This document shows positions 7,660 through 14,619 of a DNA stretch of 20,189 bases, one piece after another (within the stretch, counting starts at the first letter, position 1; the number at the start of each line of letters is the position of its first letter). The translations under genes and the position numbers were made by a program. Below the pieces are notes generated by a model. That model was not told the origin of the DNA. It made no database searches and was given only the letters and a program-made list of their open reading frames with translations. Origin of the DNA: a virus; the IMG/VR virus record IMGVR_UViG_3300025498_000023, positions 1-20,189 of that record, one strand, 5' to 3'.

Positions 7660-9225
7660 ATGAGCTTTTTTTGTACTACAGATATGAATGGTCCGTGGGG
7701 AATAGCTTCTCACGGAGCTTATTTTTATGTAGCTAATATATCAGGTGGTAATGTTACACGATATGATATAGCAACAGGAGACGAAAATTCTTCAGGATTC
7801 CTTTGTTCTGCTGATAATACTTTTTATGGAATAGCTATAGATTCTTCATACATTTATATTTCTAATGGGGATAATACAGTATCAAGATATGACTTAGCAA
7901 CAGGAACTGAAAATAGTTCTGGATTCTCTTGTGCGTTTGACTTAAGAAGTGGGCCTTATGGTATAGCTATAGACTCTTCATATATTTATGTTGCTAATTA
8001 TGTTAGTAATACTGTAACAAGATATGACATAGCAACAGGAACAGAAAATTCTTCTGGATTTTCTTGCACTACTGATCTAGTAGGATCGATAGGAATAACT
8101 ATACATGGTTCTTATATCTATATTGCCGATAATCTCAACGATACAATAACTAGATATGATAAAGCTACAGGAACTGAAAATTCTTCTGGATTCTCTTGTA
8201 CTACCAGTTTTTCTGGTCCTGTTGGAATAGCTATAAACGATTCGTATATTTATGTTACCAATATTGATAATTATACAGTAACAAGATATGATCTAGCAAC
8301 AGGGACTGAAAACTCTTCTGGATTCGTTTGTTCTGCTGATCTGAATTCGCCTACTGGAATATTTATAGATTCTTCTTATATTTATGTCGGTGATAATGGT
8401 AGTAGTGTTGTAACAAGATATAATATAACAACAGGAAATGAAGATATTGGTGGTTTCTTTTGTCATGTAGATATAAATGGTCCTTATGCACTAGCTAGAT
8501 ATTCTTCATATATCTATGTTGCCAATGATGGCAGTACTTCAGTAACAAGATATGATGCAGCAACAGGACTTGAAAACTCATCTGGATTTTCTTGTACTAC
8601 ATCTATAAACAATTCCTATGGAATAGCTATAAACGATTCATATATTTATGTTGCCGACACAACTAACGAACTAATAAAAAGATTTGACTTAGCTACAGGA
8701 GATGAAAATTCTTCTGGATTCTCTTGTGCGTCTTTGGCCCCATATGGAATAGCAATAGATTCTTTGTATATTTATGTTGTTAATAATACGTATAATACAA
8801 TATCAAGATATGATATAGCAACAGGAACTGAAAATAGTAGTGGTTTCCTTTGTAATACAGACATGAATAATTCTATAGGAATAGCTGTAGATTCTTTGTA
8901 TATTTATGTTACCAACAGTACTAATATAGTAACAAGATATGATTTAGCAACAGGAAATGAAAACTCTTCAGGATTCTCTTGTACGGTTGATATACAGTAT
9001 CCTTTTAATATAGCGGTAAACGATTCGTATATGTATGTTGTTGATAGTTTTAGCAACTCTGTAACAAGATACGATAAAGCAACAGGAACCGAAAATACTT
9101 CTGGATTCTCTCTTAGTACTGATCCAATGGAACCATTTGCAATGGCTATAGATGCTTCATATATTTATCTTACTGGTAACAATTCAGTACTAAGATATCA
9201 TTTAGATACAGGAGCAGTAGCTATT
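7660..9225 (+). repeat. twelve tandem propeller-coding repeats of about 130 bp
   Basis: Each unit encodes one blade, and the DNA is similar enough that short runs such as ACAAGATATGA and GCAACAGGAA recur in nearly every copy. Such repeats can gain or lose copies by recombination. The same blade type is encoded again at 16162-17850 in the tail fibre. Confidence 0.85.
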
Positions 9226-10092
9226 GATAATTCTTCTACTACTATTGTTACTCAAATAGGTATTGCTACTATAGCTGTCAATACAACAACTAGAACACAA
9301 AATGGTATGTCATGTATTCTTGATATAGTTTCACCAAACCAAATTGAATCTTTTATGTCTACTGCTTATTACGGAATAGCTCCATGTCAATCATCTTCAT
9401 TTGATAATTTCAATCATGAATTTGAATTTGGATTTAAGTATAGTTCATATTTTGCACATATGGATTCTGCGGCATTGTTAGCACATATCATGACAACTGC
9501 TACCCTGGATGTTATCTATTTCGATAATGGCGAAGGAAATTATAGATTTGCTGCAAAATGTAATGTATTAGGATTTATCCATAAATATAAGTTTGATGTT
9601 TATATTGCTGCACAACGATACTTAACTTTTACATCTTCATCACCTTTTGTAAATTTTAAGATACCTTACGCTTTGAATTTGAATGAAATAGGAATCATAG
9701 CAACTGTATATTTAGATGATGATACAAGCGAAATGTTGCCAATATATGGAAATACTTCTTTCCAAAATCAAATTCAATATGGTATGGCTGATATTCTAAA
9801 GACAACAACACAGACTCAATTAGGAAATTCGTTTGTTGTATATACAAGAATACAGACTCAAATAGGAATATCTAATATTATAGAACCTATTATACAGACT
9901 CAATTAGGAATGGGTGATATTGCAGGAATAACAACACAAACTCAACCAGGAATGTCTAACATATTTGGTACTCAGACTCAATCGGGAATAGCTGATATAG
10001 AAAAAACTATATTACGAACTCAATCAGGAATGGGCGATCTAGAAAAAATAACAATACGAACTCAATCAGGAATGTCTGATATAACAGTATAA
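7660..10092 (+). CDS. virion protein with twelve beta-propeller repeats and a TQxG tail
   Basis: An 810-residue protein. Residues 1 to about 520 are twelve repeats of about 43 residues in NHL/YVTN style, each with Gly-Ile-Ala, a YIYVAN strand, T-V-T-R-Y-D, a Thr-Gly turn and SSGFSC. Eleven of twelve carry a cysteine at the same place. Repeats 6 and 12 end irregularly, which fits two six-bladed propellers. Residues about 528-560 have two TQxG units, about 560-705 form an unrecognised globular domain, and 706-810 are at least seven further TQxG units of about 14 residues. AAGGA precedes the ATG. It lies between wedge genes, so it is probably on the baseplate, where a propeller might contact a receptor or sugar. 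NHL propellers usually mediate binding, not catalysis, and no catalytic motif is visible. Confidence 0.85.
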   Translation: MSFFCTTDMNGPWGIASHGAYFYVANISGGNVTRYDIATGDENSSGFLCSADNTFYGIAIDSSYIYISNGDNTVSRYDLATGTENSSGFSCAFDLRSGPYGIAIDSSYIYVANYVSNTVTRYDIATGTENSSGFSCTTDLVGSIGITIHGSYIYIADNLNDTITRYDKATGTENSSGFSCTTSFSGPVGIAINDSYIYVTNIDNYTVTRYDLATGTENSSGFVCSADLNSPTGIFIDSSYIYVGDNGSSVVTRYNITTGNEDIGGFFCHVDINGPYALARYSSYIYVANDGSTSVTRYDAATGLENSSGFSCTTSINNSYGIAINDSYIYVADTTNELIKRFDLATGDENSSGFSCASLAPYGIAIDSLYIYVVNNTYNTISRYDIATGTENSSGFLCNTDMNNSIGIAVDSLYIYVTNSTNIVTRYDLATGNENSSGFSCTVDIQYPFNIAVNDSYMYVVDSFSNSVTRYDKATGTENTSGFSLSTDPMEPFAMAIDASYIYLTGNNSVLRYHLDTGAVAIDNSSTTIVTQIGIATIAVNTTTRTQNGMSCILDIVSPNQIESFMSTAYYGIAPCQSSSFDNFNHEFEFGFKYSSYFAHMDSAALLAHIMTTATLDVIYFDNGEGNYRFAAKCNVLGFIHKYKFDVYIAAQRYLTFTSSSPFVNFKIPYALNLNEIGIIATVYLDDDTSEMLPIYGNTSFQNQIQYGMADILKTTTQTQLGNSFVVYTRIQTQIGISNIIEPIIQTQLGMGDIAGITTQTQPGMSNIFGTQTQSGIADIEKTILRTQSGMGDLEKITIRTQSGMSDITV
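9781..10089 (+). repeat. tandem repeats of about 42 bp encoding TQxGMxDI units
   Basis: The C-terminus of the propeller protein is built of units such as QTQLGMGDIAGITT and RTQSGMGDLEKITI. Most are exactly 14 residues long, with one of 12. At least seven clear units and one worn unit are present. Isolated units occur earlier in the same protein (about 9235-9330) and at the very end of the preceding protein (about 7600-7648). Confidence 0.8.
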
Positions 10093-10103
10093 CGGAGTAA
10101 ATA

Positions 10104-11918
10104 ATGGAATATAACAAAATATCAGGATCAAACTTAAATAATAACAACGTTGCTCTATTCAATTTGTTTGAACATGAACAATGTTATTTGGCATTTGCTA
10201 GAGCAAACGAAACATGGGGAACATATACAGCAATCAATATTGCTTTAAATCCTACAGAAGTATTAGCAGATGTATTAGGAACTGGACATTTTTATGATCT
10301 GAATACTACTGGATATACCGAAACATTAAGTCAAATTACTATCGTTAAGACTCCTCTTGCTGATGCAGATTTTGATCTTACACATTCTAATCCAATAGCA
10401 GAACTAGAAAATATTACACTATATCTCGATTATATGAATGCTTATTGGGTATATATCAGAAATCTTCCACCTAACTATCTAGAATTTTTAAGTTCTTCCC
10501 TAGGAAAATACTATATACAAGCTGGCGGCAAAACAATCAAAATCAACAAAAAAACATTATCCAATCATAAATTTATAGTGGATACTGTTAGCATCAATAT
10601 TTATAGTAAAAATGATAGCAATTTCGTATTCAACTGGATAAGTGGATTGAGTAAGATAATGACAATATCCGGCGAAACTATTATATCTGGTTTGACAGAT
10701 GCGAAGTTAAGTCTCATAGATGCACCAACTATTATGACTTTTGCACAGAATGCAAATTTTTATTTCTGTTTAGCAGATAGTAATAACAATAAAATATCTG
10801 AAACTATGTATCTACAAACTTATATGAACAAAGAGAATAGAGTTTTTACTTTCTATGATACTAATGAAACAGAATATTTACTGTTTCAAATTGAAAATTC
10901 TACTACTAATAGTATACCATATGACTATTTCTTAAAAGTTACTTATGATATTCCTATCAACGAACTAGCCATTTTCAATGAATCATTACCATTCATGTAT
11001 CCTTTGTCAATGGTTTCTTCTAATGTATCAGATGGCAATCCTCCAGCATTAGATATAAGCTATTTAAAGAATCCTTTTGTCAATACTAGTTTGATAGAAG
11101 TAGAATCATATGTAAAAATAAAGAAGAATCAAAAAGAATCTTCTCCAAATCTATATTCTACTATTCAGTATGTAACGGAAATAGATTCTACAACCGAATA
11201 TAACAAATATCTTAATTGGGGATTCGGAGGTAGCAATCTCAATTTACAGTTTATACATATAGAAATGGATGTCGATCCTTATAACAGATTTGCTAATGTT
11301 GCTCCTAAACCTAGTGGACTGCCATATACTACAGGCGATACTAGAATTTGGTTATGGACTAATAATTTTGAAGTAGGTGATGTCGTTAATATCAAAATCA
11401 ATCCAGCTATTACATCTTTAGTTAACAATGTAATTCCTAATGCAAAGATAATAAACGTTGATTACTATTTCAATTTTATCGATCTTCAAAATGCTGTAGG
11501 AGGAAACCATATAATAATACCAAGTACAACCAATACTGCTACTTCCGATCTTGCTCAAGTAGTATCAACATCAACAACTTCAATATATAATATTTTGTAT
11601 GCTTCATGTAACAATTTTGATGATGCTATAAATTACAATATGGATTCTGTAATGATCAATTTGAAAATTCCTACAACATTTTATAATGGAATCTATCGAC
11701 AAATAGCTATATGCTTCGATCCACAAGTATATCAAAGTGGACACTCTGTATTGTGCAGCACTATTAATCAAGATTATGTAACAAACGGTGGGGGAATTTC
11801 GTTATTGAATCCTGTTCTTAATACCTGGACCCCAGGATATATTCAGTATATTTCTAATAAGAACCCGATATATCGTCAGTTTTTGACAGGACCAGAACTG
11901 TTTACATTAATCATCTAA
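10104..11918 (+). CDS. 8: gp8-like baseplate wedge protein, enlarged
   Basis: A 604-residue protein; T4 gp8 has 334. gp8 dimers link gp6/gp7 to gp10 in the baseplate wedge. Two segments resemble gp8. Near the N-terminus CYLAFARANETW (about 26-37) parallels the FITFGR-PW segment. At the C-terminus DSVMINL then FYNGIYRQIAICFDP (about 513-540) parallels the fRQ-hydrophobic-P segment, and PGYIQYISNKNPI (about 577-589) parallels the ending GEMIYMENRPPI. The middle, about 110-500, is beta-rich and without an evident gp8 counterpart. The start has ACGGAG upstream. It is the last gene of the late cluster, with no clear terminator after it before the ligase promoter. Identification comes from remembered motif patterns and gene order, not an alignment. 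Confidence 0.65.
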   Translation: MEYNKISGSNLNNNNVALFNLFEHEQCYLAFARANETWGTYTAINIALNPTEVLADVLGTGHFYDLNTTGYTETLSQITIVKTPLADADFDLTHSNPIAELENITLYLDYMNAYWVYIRNLPPNYLEFLSSSLGKYYIQAGGKTIKINKKTLSNHKFIVDTVSINIYSKNDSNFVFNWISGLSKIMTISGETIISGLTDAKLSLIDAPTIMTFAQNANFYFCLADSNNNKISETMYLQTYMNKENRVFTFYDTNETEYLLFQIENSTTNSIPYDYFLKVTYDIPINELAIFNESLPFMYPLSMVSSNVSDGNPPALDISYLKNPFVNTSLIEVESYVKIKKNQKESSPNLYSTIQYVTEIDSTTEYNKYLNWGFGGSNLNLQFIHIEMDVDPYNRFANVAPKPSGLPYTTGDTRIWLWTNNFEVGDVVNIKINPAITSLVNNVIPNAKIINVDYYFNFIDLQNAVGGNHIIIPSTTNTATSDLAQVVSTSTTSIYNILYASCNNFDDAINYNMDSVMINLKIPTTFYNGIYRQIAICFDPQVYQSGHSVLCSTINQDYVTNGGGISLLNPVLNTWTPGYIQYISNKNPIYRQFLTGPELFTLII

Positions 11919-11933
11919 ATCTAAAATAAAAGC

Positions 11934-11962
11934 TTGACTTTTGAATGGCCTTATGGTATTAT
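11934..11962 (+). promoter_or_regulatory. sigma-70 promoter for the N-terminal ligase gene
   Basis: TTGACT (11934-11939), a 17-base spacer, and TATTAT (11957-11962) make a near-consensus housekeeping promoter. Transcription would begin at about 11969, 29 bases before the start codon. The -10 box lies in the spacer of a perfect inverted repeat. This would allow early expression of ligase independent of the surrounding late genes. Confidence 0.75.
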
Positions 11963-11978
11963 ACATCATAAGGCCATT
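11944..11978. repeat. perfect 12-bp inverted repeat flanking the -10 box
   Basis: AATGGCCTTATG (11944-11955) and CATAAGGCCATT (11967-11978) are exact reverse complements separated by 11 bases that contain TATTAT. The arms cover the promoter spacer and the start site, a natural place for a repressor. A transcript reading through from the gp8-like gene would form a 12-bp hairpin here, but one starting at this promoter would lack the left arm. There is no T-tract after it, so a simple terminator is unlikely. Confidence 0.85.
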
Positions 11979-11997
11979 TCACTTTAAAGGAGAGCAA

Positions 11998-13074
11998 ATG
12001 AATCTGAATGAAAAGATGGAACTCGCAAGAAAGTATAACAAAGCATATCGTACTGGAAATGAACTGGTTTCCGATCCTGAATATGATTTGCTCCTGAAAG
12101 ACATTGAACGTCATTTTGCTTGTACTGTAAGTGCTGATACGTTTGAAGATTTTAAGAAAACCCTCATGGATATTCCTGGAGAAGTCAAATCCAATTATGT
12201 TCTCGGAAGTCTGACCAAAATAAAATTCGAAGATTACGAAGACCTTTATAAATGGATCAAGAAAGAAAATATCAATTCTCTTTTCATTTCCGAGAAGCTC
12301 GATGGTTGCAGTTATGAAGCTAACTATCGGTACGGCGAATACGTTTCCTGTGCTTCCAAAGGTGATGGAGACGAAGGAACCGATTGGACAGAAAAAGGCC
12401 GTATCATCCTTCCTCAAACAATTGCCAACAAAGCACCGATTTTCGATATACGTGGCGAATTTTCGCTAGTCGGAGATACTTACAAAGAGTTGGGATACAA
12501 AACCCGTAGAGCAGGAACTGTCGGCATCATGAATAGAGATTATTTTTCAGAAGAATTAGCATATGTCAAAGCATTTGCTTATCAAATTCTTTCTGGTGAT
12601 GATCCTATCAACATTCAATTTGATAATTTAGCATGTCTTGGTTTCACTACTCCGAACTATACCATGAGACGAAAAGAACATATGGTTTCTCTTTTTCTTC
12701 ATCACGATCTGAAAAAAATATATCTGGATTGGAAAGCTGCTGCTGACTATGAAATCGATGGTATCGTCATTTCCGAAATCAACTGGAAGAATGAGAACGA
12801 TCAATTCCTTCCTAAGAAAAAAGTTGCATTCAAAGTGAATTCAGAAGGTGTTGCGGCAATTGTTGTTGATATAGAATGGACAATTAGCAAAGGAAGATTA
12901 TTAAAACCTGTTCTAATAATAAACCCCGTAATTATTGATGGAGTAACTGTTAGTAGAGTAACCGCACACAATGCAAAATATGTACAAGACAATCGCATTA
13001 CTATAGGTAAAAAAATTTACATAGTAAGGTCTGGAGAAGTTATTCCGTATATAATTGGTGTCGAACAATCGTAA
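11998..13074 (+). CDS. ligA: NAD+-dependent DNA ligase, N-terminal fragment (Ia, adenylation, OB fold)
   Basis: A 358-residue protein equal to the front part of a bacterial-type LigA, which seals nicks using NAD+. Domain Ia, which binds NMN, is at about 1-45 (LVSDPEYDLLL). The nucleophile that takes AMP is Lys100 in EKLDG. Further motifs are KGDGDEGTDWTEKG (about 121-134), IRGEF (151-155), YEIDGIVIS and KKKVAFKV. An OB fold follows, from about 283 to RSGEVIP near the end. The zinc finger, HhH region and BRCT domain are missing here and are encoded at 13775-14554. The ATG at 11998 has AAGGAGAG upstream and fits the family start. The last 35 bases overlap the antisense endonuclease. The fragment ends right after the OB fold, so it probably works only together with its partner. 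Confidence 0.92.
   Translation: MNLNEKMELARKYNKAYRTGNELVSDPEYDLLLKDIERHFACTVSADTFEDFKKTLMDIPGEVKSNYVLGSLTKIKFEDYEDLYKWIKKENINSLFISEKLDGCSYEANYRYGEYVSCASKGDGDEGTDWTEKGRIILPQTIANKAPIFDIRGEFSLVGDTYKELGYKTRRAGTVGIMNRDYFSEELAYVKAFAYQILSGDDPINIQFDNLACLGFTTPNYTMRRKEHMVSLFLHHDLKKIYLDWKAAADYEIDGIVISEINWKNENDQFLPKKKVAFKVNSEGVAAIVVDIEWTISKGRLLKPVLIINPVIIDGVTVSRVTAHNAKYVQDNRITIGKKIYIVRSGEVIPYIIGVEQS
13030..13050 (+). repeat. left copy of the OB-fold end flanking the endonuclease
   Basis: This stretch encodes SGEVIPY, the conserved R-x-G-[DE]-V-[IV]-P motif that ends the OB fold of NAD+ ligases. A related stretch at 13721-13741 encodes TGDVVPK in the frame of the C-terminal ligase fragment. I count 12 identical bases of 18 over the six shared codons. 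The endonuclease stop codon (13040-13042) lies inside this copy. Confidence 0.75.
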
Positions 13075-13705
13075 ATCCTTTATGGTGTTTTCTATTACCA
13101 GAAACCACACAACTCATTTTGGATTGTCTAAGGTTATGTTTTTTACAAAATTCATTTAACCCTACAATAATTTCTTTTGTTCCGTTAGGAAAAGTAACTT
13201 CATATGATAATTTTTGTTTTTCATCTCCTTTTTGTTTGGCAAGTTTCCATTCAGGAGTTTTTGTTAAATATCTTATAGACTCCAAATGTTTTTGTTTAGT
13301 ATCAGGATTTGCCATAGAGTTATTATCTCCACAAAAATTCTTCATGACTATTCTTAAATTTTTTAAAGCTTTTTCTTTAACAAAAGGATCGATAGTAGGT
13401 CCATACTCACCACCTTTTGTTAAATTGTATCCTTTGCCAGTAGAAAAATGACTTTCATAATATGCAATAGTTTCTATTTCTTTCATACATAATTCTTCTT
13501 TACTTGAACACTCACATACAATTTCCCAAGTAAAGTTATTCCATCCATATTTTCTGATAGCATTGTGAATATATGATTTAGATTTTTTGTGTTTAGATGC
13601 ACTTTTATGACTTTGCATTCTTCGATGTAACGAAGAAATAGTTTGACCAATATAAACTTTACTATTGACAATATTAGTAATTTGGTATATAATACCGTAT
13701 ATCAT
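13040..13705 (-). CDS. GIY-YIG homing endonuclease splitting the ligase gene
   Basis: A 221-residue protein on the opposite strand, the only minus-strand gene here. The GIY-YIG nuclease domain occupies about 1-100: GIIYQITN (4-11), KVYIGQT (16-22), the catalytic Arg at 28 or 29, a metal-binding Glu at 76, and GKGYNLTKGG with Asn94. All key positions are present, so the enzyme should be active. The C-terminal part (about 155-221) has a pattern like NUMOD/IENR-type DNA-binding modules (NEFCKKHNL then SGNRKHHKGFTI). Such genes spread by cutting a gene copy that lacks them. AAAGGA lies about eight bases before the start and a late promoter 38 bases before it. Its 3' end overlaps the N-terminal ligase gene antisense. 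Confidence 0.9.
   Translation of the reverse strand: MIYGIIYQITNIVNSKVYIGQTISSLHRRMQSHKSASKHKKSKSYIHNAIRKYGWNNFTWEIVCECSSKEELCMKEIETIAYYESHFSTGKGYNLTKGGEYGPTIDPFVKEKALKNLRIVMKNFCGDNNSMANPDTKQKHLESIRYLTKTPEWKLAKQKGDEKQKLSYEVTFPNGTKEIIVGLNEFCKKHNLRQSKMSCVVSGNRKHHKGFTIVRHQLYTE
13665..13693 (+). promoter_or_regulatory. full-consensus sigma-70 promoter for the C-terminal ligase gene
   Basis: TTGACA (13665-13670), exactly 17 bases, then TATAAT (13688-13693): every base matches consensus. It reads rightward out of the first codons of the antisense endonuclease gene, toward the ligase start at 13775, with transcription starting at about 13700. The mobile gene therefore appears to bring in a promoter that serves the severed half of its host gene. 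Confidence 0.85.
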
Positions 13706-13774
13706 AAGATGTTCCTTTATACCGGAGATGTAGTTCCAAAGTTATTTATAAAACATTTCAAAAAGGAGAAACAA
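13706..13774 (+). other. residual ligase coding sequence upstream of the new start
   Basis: The frame of the C-terminal ligase gene stays open to the left of its probable start. From 13706 it reads KMFLYTGDVVPKLF and on to the Met at 13775. TGDVVPK matches the OB-fold ending of LigA, so these bases are probably the original ligase sequence left beside the insertion. They now act as leader DNA for both the ligase half and the endonuclease, and hold a late promoter on the minus strand. Confidence 0.7.
13743..13750 (-). promoter_or_regulatory. T4-type late promoter for the homing endonuclease
   Basis: The plus strand reads TATTTATA, so the minus strand carries an exact TATAAATA directed at the endonuclease, 37 bases before its start codon. 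Late transcription would start near 13737. T4 endonucleases such as I-TevI are likewise restricted to late expression. A chance match is possible, but the position and orientation suit a promoter. Confidence 0.6.
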
Positions 13775-14554
13775 ATGAACAAGTTTGAATTTGTACCTAC
13801 AACATGTCCCGAATGTGGAACCGGATTGAAATGGTATGGTGTAGAACTTCAGTGTAGTAATCTTGATTGTGGTGAAATCAAACGAGTAGAGCATTTCATC
13901 AAACAAAGCGATATCGAAAACGTTTCTGAAAAGAGACTTGCTAGTTGGGGCATTTATACCTTTGATGATCTGTTAAATTGGAATGCCGATTCTAGTTCCA
14001 AATCACAAATAGAATTCTATAACGAACTCTTGACAAAAGTATTTCATGTGTCTCCTGTACAGATTATGAGAAACTTTTCTTATGATGGTTTAGGACAAAC
14101 TCTTTTTGATAAAGTATTCAGTTATACTTGCAACAGCAATCTTAATAATATGAATATTCTTTTTAACGAAAAACTTAATGACTATTGTTTACCTGAAGGT
14201 ATTGGTACTCGAACAATTGAAAAAGCATCTTCTGATTGGAAAAAGAATTGGGATATTTGCTTAGAAATTACTACCGATCCCCGATATGAATATATCGAAA
14301 AAGAAGTAGCTCCTAAAGCAGAAACTAGCAACAAGCTGGCAGGTAAAACCTTTCTTCTTACTGGTACTCTTTCAAGAGGTAGAACAGAAATTGAAAAGGA
14401 AATAGTATCGTTAGGTGGAAAGATCGCATCAAGCGTTTCTAAAAACCTGGACTATCTTTTAGTTGGAGATAAGGCAGGAAGCAAGTTGGACAAAGCAAGA
14501 AAAATTCCTAGCATAACAATCCTCACCGAAGCTGATTATTCAACCCTGATCTAA
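13775..14554 (+). CDS. ligA: NAD+-dependent DNA ligase, C-terminal fragment (zinc finger, HhH, BRCT)
   Basis: A 259-residue protein matching the back part of LigA. A Cys4 zinc finger at 11-32 (CPEC, then Cys27 and Cys32) opens the protein. The middle (about 40-175) corresponds to the HhH DNA-binding region, with LPEGIGTRTIEKA recognisable and the rest divergent. A BRCT domain ends it (about 186-259: GKTFLLTGTLSRGRTEIE, VSKNLDYLLVGDKAGSKLDK). I prefer ATG 13775 because AAGGAG lies six bases before it. In-frame ATGs at 13643 and 13709 have no such site, and the first lies inside the endonuclease gene. It has no nucleotidyl transfer domain, so it must act with the fragment at 11998-13074 to give DNA-binding and sealing. 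A terminator follows. Confidence 0.9.
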   Translation: MNKFEFVPTTCPECGTGLKWYGVELQCSNLDCGEIKRVEHFIKQSDIENVSEKRLASWGIYTFDDLLNWNADSSSKSQIEFYNELLTKVFHVSPVQIMRNFSYDGLGQTLFDKVFSYTCNSNLNNMNILFNEKLNDYCLPEGIGTRTIEKASSDWKKNWDICLEITTDPRYEYIEKEVAPKAETSNKLAGKTFLLTGTLSRGRTEIEKEIVSLGGKIASSVSKNLDYLLVGDKAGSKLDKARKIPSITILTEADYSTLI

Positions 14555-14576
14555 CAGATCATTCATTCTCTAAAGA

Positions 14577-14612
14577 AAAAAGGTCATTGAGAAATCGATG
14601 ATCTTTTTTTTT
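14577..14612 (+). terminator. intrinsic terminator after the ligase genes, copy 2 of the module
   Basis: AAAAAGGTCAT (14577-14587) pairs with 14598-14608 over 11 positions with one G-T wobble, followed by nine T. The 5' arm and loop are identical to the terminator at 1488-1525, while three bases of the 3' arm differ without breaking any pair. Confidence 0.88.
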
Positions 14613-14619
14613 ATAAATA
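14612..14619 (+). promoter_or_regulatory. T4-type late promoter for the tail-fibre cluster
   Basis: Exact TATAAATA, sharing its first T with the terminator tract, 24 bases before the fibre start codon. The 18 bases from 14613 are identical to those after the same promoter at 1526-1543. AAGAGG at 14631-14636 is the fibre ribosome binding site. Confidence 0.87.

Noticed and set aside
7660-9225. CRISPR array, because of regular repeats
   Set aside because: The repeats are imperfect, in frame, and encode a consistent propeller blade. There are no spacer-like unique segments between identical repeats.
7660-10092. Diversity-generating retroelement acting on the repeat proteins
   Set aside because: No reverse transcriptase gene or template repeat is visible in the window, and differences between repeats are not confined to adenine positions.
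10598-10605. Minus-strand TATAAATA in the gp8-like gene
   Set aside because: There is no minus-strand gene downstream of it, so it is treated as chance.
11959-12417. Minus-strand open frame of 152 codons opposite the N-terminal ligase
   Set aside because: The plus strand encodes clear ligase motifs over the same bases, and the antisense product is a low-complexity Phe/Ile-rich sequence with no ribosome binding site that I trust.
13119-13451. Plus-strand open frame of 110 codons within the endonuclease region
   Set aside because: It is the shadow of the GIY-YIG gene, whose catalytic motifs on the minus strand are intact.
13033-13723. Group I intron or intein interrupting the ligase
   Set aside because: The left half ends in a stop codon and the right half has its own ribosome binding site and consensus promoter. 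The supposed 5' end of an intron would encode conserved ligase residues. I could not find intron core pairings, and the reading frame does not continue through the interval as an intein would require.
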